From: Roseateles terrae | Lineage (GTDB): Bacteria; Pseudomonadota; Gammaproteobacteria; Burkholderiales; Burkholderiaceae_C | NCBI RefSeq assembly: GCF_014192155.1 | Contig: NZ_JACHXO010000003.1 | Span: forward strand, 372,001 to 436,000 | Length of the DNA: 64,000 nucleotides | Direction: 5' to 3' | Shown here: positions 55,657 to 62,616 of the stretch, in pieces | Numbering within the stretch: the first letter of the stretch is position 1 | How the letters are laid out: the number at the start of each line of letters is the position of its first letter | The notes under the pieces: model-generated | Database searches by the model: none | Told to the model about the DNA's origin: nothing | What the model saw: the letters and a program-made list of their open reading frames with translations, nothing else | Translations under genes and position numbers: made by a program

Positions 55657-57252
55657 ATGCGGACCGCATGGATGGGGGCGGTGCTGATCGTCACGGCAGG
55701 CCTGGCAGGAGTCGCGAACGCGGCCACCCCCGCCGACAAACCGCTCGTCTACTGCACTGACGCCAGCCCGGAAGGCTTCGATCCGGGGTTATGGGATTCG
55801 GCCAGCACCAACAACGTCAACAACCAGATCTTCCAGGGCCTGGTGCGATTCGAGCGCGGCGGCACGGCGCTTCAGCCCGCATTGGCCACCCATTGGGAGA
55901 TCAGCCCGGACGCCCGCGTCTTCACCTTCCACCTGCGCCCCGGCGTGCACTTCCAGCAGCGCCCATGGTTCACGCCCACCCGTGACTTCAATGCGGACGA
56001 CGTGCTCTTCACCTTCGGCCGCTTCCTGCAACCGGACCACCCGTTCAACAAGGCCTTTCCCGCCACCTTCATCTATCCGCAGAACCTGGGCCTGGCCAAG
56101 GCGGTGGCGTCCATGGAGAAGCTGGGCCCACTGACAGTGCGCTTCACGCTGCACCAGCCCAACGTCACCTTCCTCAGTTATTTCGCGATGGCCTTTGCCG
56201 GCATTCAGCCGGCGGAATACGGGGCGCAGCTGCTGCGGGAGGGTCAGGCCAGCCAGATCAACCGGCTGCCGGTGGGCACCGGCCCGTATCGCTTCCGCAG
56301 CTATGCCAAGGACGATGTCGTCCGCATGGAGGCCAACCCCGATTACTGGGGCCCTCCGCAGAAGACCCGTCGCCTGATCTTCACCATCAGCCGCGAGGCG
56401 GCGGTGCGGGTGCAGAAGCTGCTGGCCGGGGAATGCCAGATCACCTCCCCGCTGCGGGACATCGACGTCGCCGCGCTCGACCGCCATGCCGACCGTATCC
56501 GGCTGATGAAGATTCAGGCGCTGAACATCTCCTACCTGTCCTTCAACCTGCGCAAGCCACCGACCAACAACCGGCTGGTGCGCGAGGCGCTGGACATCGC
56601 CGTGGACCGCGACGCCATCTTCCGCGCCCTCTTCCCGCGCGGCGACGCGATGCAGGCGGTCAATCCGTTCCCGCCCGCCATCCCGGGCTACAACACACGG
56701 CTGCGCAATGAATACAACCCGGCCCGCGCGCGGGAGCTGCTGCGACAGGCGGGCTACCCGGACGGGCTGGACATCGACTTGTGGGCGCTGCCGGTCACAC
56801 GGCCCACCAATCCCAACGGGCAGTTGATGGCGCAGCTCATTCAGCAGGACTGGGCGCGCATCGGTGTGCGGGCCCAGATCCGGACCTACGAATGGGGCGA
56901 GTACCTCAAGCGCGCCAACGCGGGCGAGCATTCGGTCTACATGAGCGGCTGGTCCGGCGAGAGCGGCGATGCGGACGATTTCCTCTCCCCCAACCTCAGC
57001 TGCGCCACCAACAAGACCGGCGTGAAGTTCTGCAATGCCGACTTCGAGCGGCTGATCGACACCGCTCGCGCCACCCCGGATGCGGCGCGCCGGATCGCCC
57101 TCTATGAACAGGCGCAGGAGATCTTCAAGCGGGAGCGTCCGTGGATCACGATGGCGCATTCCACCGTCTACATTCCCACCAGCCTGGACCTGCGGGGCTT
57201 CCGCATGCAGCCCAATGGCGGCGTGGTGTTCGAGAACGTCTACCGAGAGTAA
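55657..57252 (+). CDS. Peptide ABC importer substrate-binding protein (second system)
   Basis: 531 residues from the ATG at 55657, chosen because a normal Sec signal ('MRTAWMGAVLIVTAGLAGVANA') then starts the protein and the length fits DppA (~535). SBP_bac_5 family: 'VYCTDASPEGFDPGLWDSAST', 'GTGPYRFRSYAKDDVVRME', 'WGEYLKRANAGEHSVYMSGWSGESGDADDF'. The 'CTDASPEGFDP' opening is close to DppA-type proteins that bind di- and oligopeptides; some also take wall peptides and haem. It precedes the LysR gene by 6 bp. Confidence 0.91.
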   Translation: MRTAWMGAVLIVTAGLAGVANAATPADKPLVYCTDASPEGFDPGLWDSASTNNVNNQIFQGLVRFERGGTALQPALATHWEISPDARVFTFHLRPGVHFQQRPWFTPTRDFNADDVLFTFGRFLQPDHPFNKAFPATFIYPQNLGLAKAVASMEKLGPLTVRFTLHQPNVTFLSYFAMAFAGIQPAEYGAQLLREGQASQINRLPVGTGPYRFRSYAKDDVVRMEANPDYWGPPQKTRRLIFTISREAAVRVQKLLAGECQITSPLRDIDVAALDRHADRIRLMKIQALNISYLSFNLRKPPTNNRLVREALDIAVDRDAIFRALFPRGDAMQAVNPFPPAIPGYNTRLRNEYNPARARELLRQAGYPDGLDIDLWALPVTRPTNPNGQLMAQLIQQDWARIGVRAQIRTYEWGEYLKRANAGEHSVYMSGWSGESGDADDFLSPNLSCATNKTGVKFCNADFERLIDTARATPDAARRIALYEQAQEIFKRERPWITMAHSTVYIPTSLDLRGFRMQPNGGVVFENVYRE

Positions 57253-57258
57253 GCCACC

Positions 57259-58158
57259 ATGCGGCTGCGCCATATCGAGGTCTTCCACGCCATCATGCAG
57301 GCGGGCACCATCAGCGGTGCGGCCCAGCTGCTGCACATCTCCCAGCCGGCGGTGACCAAGGTGCTGCAGCACTGCGAGCTGCAACTGGGCATGCCGCTGT
57401 TCGACCGGGTGCGCGGCAAGCTCTATCCCACGCCGGAGGCCCAGCGCCTGTTCGTGGAGATCGACAAGCTCAATCGCGATCTGGTGTCCATCCGCCGCCT
57501 CGCGGCCAACCTGCGTGCGGGCGAGTCGGAATCGCTGCGGCTGATCGCCACGCCGGCGCTCGGCGTGACCGTCATCCCCGCCGCCATGACGCACTGGGCC
57601 CGGGCCTTTCCGCGCAGCCGCTGCCAGCTCAGCACCCACCACACGCGGGAGATCGTGTCTGCCCTGCTGCTGGGAGAAGCGGATCTGGCGCTGAGCCTGC
57701 AGGACCCGCGTCATCCCGGCATCAAGGCCGAGGTGCTGGCCACCGGAGAGCTGATGGCGCTGTGTCCGCTCAGCAGTCCGGAAGCCCAGGGCGACGGTCC
57801 GCTGCGGCTGGCGGACATCGAATCGGAACTGATCGCCATGGCGGAAGACGATCCGCTGGGCCAGATGCTGCATCACGCCGGCGAGTCGCTGGGGCAGCAT
57901 CTGGACAGCCGCATCACCGTGCAGACCTACCAGCTGGCTCGGTCGCTGGTGGAGGCCGGCGTGGGCATGACGGTGGTCGATCCCTTCACCGCCGCTCCGG
58001 CTGATCGCCAGCGGGTGCGGGTGCGACCGCTGGAGCCGACGATGTCGGTGCAGCTGGTGCTGCTGACCTCGGCGAGTGCGCCGCTGGCCCAGGCGGCGCG
58101 GCGGCTGGTCGGCTACCTGCGCGACGCTGCCCGCAGCCACCTGGACAGCCTGGCCTGA
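57259..58158 (+). CDS. LysR-type transcriptional regulator
   Basis: 299 residues. The N-terminal HTH 'VFHAIMQAGTISGAAQLLHISQPAVTKVLQHCE' is followed by a LysR substrate-binding domain. It is embedded between the peptide-binding-protein gene and vanX with only 6- and 36-bp gaps, in the same direction, which is unusual for LysR genes and implies that it is co-transcribed with its targets. A wall-derived ligand would be the logical effector (inference). Confidence 0.92.
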   Translation: MRLRHIEVFHAIMQAGTISGAAQLLHISQPAVTKVLQHCELQLGMPLFDRVRGKLYPTPEAQRLFVEIDKLNRDLVSIRRLAANLRAGESESLRLIATPALGVTVIPAAMTHWARAFPRSRCQLSTHHTREIVSALLLGEADLALSLQDPRHPGIKAEVLATGELMALCPLSSPEAQGDGPLRLADIESELIAMAEDDPLGQMLHHAGESLGQHLDSRITVQTYQLARSLVEAGVGMTVVDPFTAAPADRQRVRVRPLEPTMSVQLVLLTSASAPLAQAARRLVGYLRDAARSHLDSLA

Positions 58159-58194
58159 CGGCCGGCCTCTGCAACCCACTGTCGCGGACCTCCC

Positions 58195-58815
58195 ATGAGC
58201 TTCACCGAACGCACCATTGCCTGCGAAGACATCGCGGACCATCCGGAGTTCCTGCCGCTGCTGTCGCTGCCCGGGGTGGCAGTGGACCTGCGCTACGCCA
58301 CGCCGGACAACTTCGTCGGACGCAACGTGTATGGCGGCCTGGATTGTGCCTACCTGCGGCGCGAGGCCGCGGAGGCGCTCAGCCGTGCCGTTGACTGGCT
58401 GGCCCGGCATCAGAGCGGGGTGCAGCTGGTGGTGCTGGATGCCCTGAGACCGCAGCGGGTGCAGGAAGCGCTGTGGTCCGAACTGGAAGGCACGCCGCTG
58501 ACGAAATACCTCGCCCATCCAGCGCGCCGGTCCATCCACTCCTTTGGCATGGCGGTCGACGTGACGCTGCTGGACGCGCAAGGTCGCGAACTCGACATGG
58601 GCACCGGCTTTGACGAGATGACGCCGGCCTCGCATCCGGAATTCGAGGCCGAACAGCTGGCGCAGGGGGGGCTCACCGCTGCGCAACTGACCCATCGCGG
58701 CTGGCTGCGCGCGGCGATGCGTTTTGCCGGCTTCCAGACCATTCCGACGGAGTGGTGGCACTTCGACTTCGGGGATCGCGAGCTGGTCCGTCGCACCTTG
58801 CCGCTGGTGATCTGA
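58195..58815 (+). CDS. ddpX: D-alanyl-D-alanine dipeptidase (VanX/DdpX family)
   Basis: 206 residues, the family length. Zinc ligands H115 and D122 in 'SIHSFGMAVDVTLLD' and H189 in 'EWWHFDFGD', catalytic base E186, and the transition-state Arg R85 in 'DALRPQR'. It splits D-Ala-D-Ala in the cytoplasm. In E. coli, ddpX sits with an Opp-type importer (ddpABCDF) for use of this dipeptide; the arrangement here is the same with LysR in between. No vanH/vanA-like ligase is visible, so vancomycin resistance is not suggested. Confidence 0.94.
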   Translation: MSFTERTIACEDIADHPEFLPLLSLPGVAVDLRYATPDNFVGRNVYGGLDCAYLRREAAEALSRAVDWLARHQSGVQLVVLDALRPQRVQEALWSELEGTPLTKYLAHPARRSIHSFGMAVDVTLLDAQGRELDMGTGFDEMTPASHPEFEAEQLAQGGLTAAQLTHRGWLRAAMRFAGFQTIPTEWWHFDFGDRELVRRTLPLVI

Positions 58816-58925
58816 TCCGGGCCGCCAGCCGCCGGCCAAACGCTGGCGGCCTCACACCCTCGCGCACCGCCCTCACCCCCGCGCGCTCGCCCGCGCTCCA
58901 TTCACATTCATTTCCAGGAGACCGC

Positions 58926-60041
58926 ATGACTTCCTCCCGCCGCCAGATCCTGCGCACCGCCGTGGCTGCCACCGGGGCGGGGCTCGGTGCCCTGAGCCCG
59001 CTCGCCGGCGCAGCCGCTGCGGCCTCAGGGACGACTGCTCCGACCGTCGCGCCCTTGGCCAATGGCCGCCCCATCGCCGCGACCGACACCCCGCCCACCC
59101 TTCGCGCCCGTCGCCTGCAACCCGGTGACACCGTGGGTCTGGTCAGCCCCGCCAATGCCACCTACGAACGGGAGCCGCTGGTCATCGCGGCGGAATCGCT
59201 GCAGGCGCTGGGCTTCAAGGTGAAGTTCGGCCCGCATGTGCAGGCCCGTTATGGCCAGTTCGGCGGCACCGACGCCCAGCGCGCCGGAGACATCAACGAC
59301 TTCTTCGCCGACGACTCGGTGGCCGGCATCCTGGCCCTGAGCGGCGGTTCGGGCTGCAACCGCATCGTTGACAAGCTGAACTACGCGCTGATCCGCCGCA
59401 AGCCGAAGTTCTTCGGCGGCTTTTCCGACCTGACCAGCTTGGTCAACGCCATCCATCGCCAGACCGGTCTCATCACCTTCCACAGCCCGGTCGCCAGTTC
59501 GGAATGGAATGAGTTCTCGGTGCAGCATTTCAAGGCCGTGGTGATGGACGGCGCGCCGGACCTGCTGCGCAATGTCAGCGACAAGGGCGACCAGCTGGTG
59601 CCGACGGAAGACCGCATCAGCACCGTGCGTCCCGGCGTGGCGCAAGGGCGGCTGGTGGGCGGCAACCTCACCGTGCTGGCCTCGCTGGCGGGCTCCGCCT
59701 TTTTCCCGGACTGCCGCGGAGCGCTGCTGTTCCTGGAGGACACCAACGAGTACATCTACCGCCTGGACCGCTGCCTCTCCACCTTGCGCCTGGCGGGTGC
59801 GCTCGATCAACTGGCCGGTGTCGTGCTGGGCAAGTTCACCCGCTGCGGCCCGGGCGACGGTTATGGCACCCTGACGCTGGACGAAGTCTTCGACGATTAC
59901 TTCCTGCCGCTGAACGTGCCGGTGTACCGCGGGGCGATGATCGGCCACATCCGGCGCAAATTCACCGTGCCGGTCGGGCAGATGGCCGAGATGGATGCGC
60001 AGGCGGGGACGGTGCGCCTGCTGTCGTCAGCGGTGAGCTGA
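58926..60041 (+). CDS. ldcA: L,D-carboxypeptidase (LdcA family), exported form
   Basis: 371 residues from the ATG at 58926 (AGGAG 5 nt upstream). S66-family: 'LSGGSGCNRIVDKLNY', nucleophile Ser in 'FFGGFSDLTSLVNA', Glu in 'LFLEDTNEYIYR' and His in 'MIGHIRRKFTVPVGQ'. LdcA removes the terminal D-Ala from tetrapeptides. Unlike cytoplasmic E. coli LdcA it has a twin-arginine-type signal ('SRRQILRTAVAATGAGLG', Ala-rich to ~35), so it should act in the periplasm before peptide import. Confidence 0.9.
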   Translation: MTSSRRQILRTAVAATGAGLGALSPLAGAAAAASGTTAPTVAPLANGRPIAATDTPPTLRARRLQPGDTVGLVSPANATYEREPLVIAAESLQALGFKVKFGPHVQARYGQFGGTDAQRAGDINDFFADDSVAGILALSGGSGCNRIVDKLNYALIRRKPKFFGGFSDLTSLVNAIHRQTGLITFHSPVASSEWNEFSVQHFKAVVMDGAPDLLRNVSDKGDQLVPTEDRISTVRPGVAQGRLVGGNLTVLASLAGSAFFPDCRGALLFLEDTNEYIYRLDRCLSTLRLAGALDQLAGVVLGKFTRCGPGDGYGTLTLDEVFDDYFLPLNVPVYRGAMIGHIRRKFTVPVGQMAEMDAQAGTVRLLSSAVS

Positions 60042-60101
60042 GCACCCGAACAAGCGGGGCGCCATTGGCACTCATGGGCATTCAGGCTTTGAGGACATGC
60101 C

Positions 60102-60974
60102 ATGTGGCACCCCACCGGTCCGGTCTGGGCCTCGGCGGCCGCTTCCGCCGCGTTCGACAACGGTGATGATGGCCGTGAGGCCCATCATGAGACCCACCGT
60201 GATGGCGACCGTGATGCCAGTCATGAAGGCAGCAGGGACGGCATCGGCAGTGTGCTCTCCCACCACCGGGACCGCATCGGTGACCCTGCGGGCGCTGCCC
60301 AGGCCCTGCCCGCCGCGATGGTGGCCCTGCCTGCGAACCTGCACCCGATGCTCCACGAGCTGGCCCATTGGAACTGCAGCTGGCGAGCCCTGGCCTCCCT
60401 GCATGAGCGCGGGCGGGGCCCCCTGCGGGAGTCGATCGCGCAGTGGTGTCGGCAGCAGGCCGATCACGCCGCCTATTGCGCGATGGATGGAGACTGCGGC
60501 TTACTGATGGAAGGGGACCGTTACCTGCGGCGGGCGCCAGAGATCCAGCAGGCCTTGAACAGGCTGTGGGCCATCAGAACGGTGGCGACGGAAGACTTGA
60601 ACGTCTTTCTGCAGAACCGCCTGGCTCTCCACGACGCTTTGACAACGGTGGTCATTCGCAAGCTGGCGCTTCGGTGCAGCCCGGCGATCTTTGAAAACTT
60701 CCGCAGGCTGACCGATTGCATCGACGCCTGCGAATCTGCCGACACGGGTCTGATGACCCTGAATCAGGCGGCCTCGGTCTTGCGGCTGCACGCCGTCAGT
60801 GCCGACAGGCCGGTCTGGACGGCGGACGAGGTCTTACAAAGACTGCTTGCAACGTTCGTTCACCGTGCAGATCCGGCGCCGCGGCGATCGCTCCTGGGGG
60901 CCTCTATTGCGCCGCCACCCAGCTCACCAGCGCATCCAGGGTCGGGCGGGCTGCCGCGGCCCGCTCATCGTTGA
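60102..60974 (+). CDS. Unknown His/Asp-rich then helical protein
   Basis: 290 residues, not recognised. Residues ~15-60 are rich in Asp, His, Arg and Gly (low complexity). Residues ~75-245 look like a globular all-helical domain with five Cys ('AHWNCSWRAL', 'QWCRQQADHAAYCAMDGDCG', 'ALRCSP', 'DCIDAC'). The tail is Pro/Ser-rich. No signal peptide. It lies 60 bp after ldcA in the same direction; its last 70 bp overlap the convergent dacB gene. The function, and even the start (an internal start at the globular part is possible), are open. Confidence 0.6.
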   Translation: MWHPTGPVWASAAASAAFDNGDDGREAHHETHRDGDRDASHEGSRDGIGSVLSHHRDRIGDPAGAAQALPAAMVALPANLHPMLHELAHWNCSWRALASLHERGRGPLRESIAQWCRQQADHAAYCAMDGDCGLLMEGDRYLRRAPEIQQALNRLWAIRTVATEDLNVFLQNRLALHDALTTVVIRKLALRCSPAIFENFRRLTDCIDACESADTGLMTLNQAASVLRLHAVSADRPVWTADEVLQRLLATFVHRADPAPRRSLLGASIAPPPSSPAHPGSGGLPRPAHR

Positions 60975-62457
60975 TTACGGCCACCACCACCCAGAGCTGG
61001 CCAGACGCATCCGGCACATAGCCCGCCAGCGCCACGACGTCCCGCAGGGTGCCGGTCTTCATCCGGGCACGGCCTTCCGCCGGCGTACCCTTGAAGCGCC
61101 GGGACAGCGTGCCGTCCGCGCCCGCGACCGGCAGCGTCGCCATCAGCTCGGGACCGTGGCGTCCGCGATGAACCGAGGCGAGCATCGCCGCCATCTTGGC
61201 CGGGCTGATGCGCTCGACACGCGACAGCCCGGCGCCGTTTTCCAGCACCACATCCCCCGGGTCCACGCCCTGGGTCATCAGCCATTCCTTGACCGCCCGC
61301 TGCGCGGCTGGAAGGGTGTCCTCCCCGGGCAGCGCTGCGGCAGCACCCAGACGCTGGAAGATCAGACGGGTGGTGGCGTTGTCGGACGCCTTGAGCACCG
61401 GGCGCAGCAGCTCGGCGAGCGGGCGGTCCTGGTGGCGCACCAGCACCCGGGCCTGGGCGGGCGCCTGCCCTTCGCGAACCTCGCCGGACAGGCTGCCACC
61501 CAGCGAGGTCCACAACTGACGCACGGCCTGCGCAGTGGTCCATTGCCGGTCCAGGACGTTCAGGGACTGGCGGACCTGACAGTCCCGCGGGAACGTGCCG
61601 CGCAGTGTCAGGCGGGCCGAGGCGGGGGGAGTGTCTCCATTCACGGGCCCCGCATGGGTCGGCACCTGGGCAGGGAACGGAACGGCGGCGGTCGGCAAAG
61701 CCGGCAGGGGCTGGAATTGCGGAATCTGCCAGCGGTCGTCCCAGTCCTTGCAGGCACCGTCGGCCAGTTGCAACTGCTGGGTATCGACCTCCAGCCCCCC
61801 GAACAGCGGGAACGGCCGGACCTGTACCTGCTGCGCATCCGACTGCAGGTCAAAGCTCAGCAGGCTGCCGTTCAGATTGAGGGCATCGGGAATCACGTTG
61901 TAGGGAAATTCGGGCTGCTCGTCGAAGTCAGGCGCGCCCAGCTCCGGTCGTGCGGGGCGGAACATCGTGCGGTCCACCACCACACCGCCGTCCAGCGCCG
62001 AGATGCCCTGCCGCTCCCGCAGCTCCCGCAACATCAACCAGAGCGCGGACCAGTCCAGATCGGCGTCCGCTCCGCCCTTGAGGTAGAGCGGCGTGCGCAA
62101 ATGGCCGTCTGGCGCGGGCAGCAAGGGCGCTGCCGTGGGGTCGCCGTCCACCAGCAGCTCGGTGCGTCCGCGGCTGTTGGGGCCGAGACGGTCCAGGGCC
62201 GCGGCGGCGGTGAGCAGCTTCATCGTGGACGCCCCCTGCATCGGCCGGTCGGCATTCAGGCGCAGGCCGCCCGACGGTTGATTCAGCGGATACGCCATCA
62301 CCGCCAGGGCATCCAGCGGCACCCCGCTGCGGGCATGCACCGCGGCCACCGGAGCGGGCAGTTCTCCGGGCCGGAGGCGCTCGGGGCCGGTCGCGCAGCC
62401 GCTCAGTGCCAAGGCTGACAGGATGGCGAGCCGCAGGGGCGTTGAAAGCACTTGCAT
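60904..62457 (-). CDS. dacB: D-alanyl-D-alanine carboxypeptidase/endopeptidase, PBP4 type, lipoprotein
   Basis: 517 residues. Lipobox 'ALSGCAT' (C21). Peptidase S13: STMK nucleophile motif S77-K80, 'KASDNATTR' (SxN) and 'RMKTGTLRD' (KTG) with the PBP4 insertion domains between the first two. It trims D-Ala and cuts peptide cross-links in the periplasm; a lipid anchor is unusual, as PBP4 is normally soluble or loosely bound. Convergent with the unknown gene; divergent from the second TonB receptor. Confidence 0.93.
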   Translation of the reverse strand: MQVLSTPLRLAILSALALSGCATGPERLRPGELPAPVAAVHARSGVPLDALAVMAYPLNQPSGGLRLNADRPMQGASTMKLLTAAAALDRLGPNSRGRTELLVDGDPTAAPLLPAPDGHLRTPLYLKGGADADLDWSALWLMLRELRERQGISALDGGVVVDRTMFRPARPELGAPDFDEQPEFPYNVIPDALNLNGSLLSFDLQSDAQQVQVRPFPLFGGLEVDTQQLQLADGACKDWDDRWQIPQFQPLPALPTAAVPFPAQVPTHAGPVNGDTPPASARLTLRGTFPRDCQVRQSLNVLDRQWTTAQAVRQLWTSLGGSLSGEVREGQAPAQARVLVRHQDRPLAELLRPVLKASDNATTRLIFQRLGAAAALPGEDTLPAAQRAVKEWLMTQGVDPGDVVLENGAGLSRVERISPAKMAAMLASVHRGRHGPELMATLPVAGADGTLSRRFKGTPAEGRARMKTGTLRDVVALAGYVPDASGQLWVVVAVINDERAAAARPTLDALVSWVAAQ

Positions 62458-62616
62458 GGACCGAACTGTATCGGGCTCCGGCCTTCACATTCCGTCCGGT
62501 TATACACAGACGACAAGCATTCATCGTGGCGTACACAACAAACTCGTGACGGTCCTATGACAGCGCAGCCGCCCTGTGCTTGATCATGCCTTCAGCTCGC
62601 AACCCAGGAGAATGTC
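62458..62616. promoter_or_regulatory. Divergent dacB/TonB-receptor promoter region
   Basis: 159 bp containing the only AT-rich stretch nearby (GTTATACACAGACGACAAGC and GTACACAACAAAC). Both genes must be driven from here. No confident -35/-10 pair or operator is called. Confidence 0.4.

Noticed and set aside
58195-58815. Vancomycin-resistance determinant
   Set aside because: VanX family is clear, but no VanH, D-Ala-D-Lac ligase or VanRS genes accompany it; a nutritional DdpX role fits the importer context.
55789-58839. A 1016-codon open frame on the minus strand
   Set aside because: Antisense to the binding-protein, LysR and vanX genes, all with clear family motifs; its translation is His/Gln/Arg/Gly-rich without any domain. 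High-GC codon bias creates such shadows.
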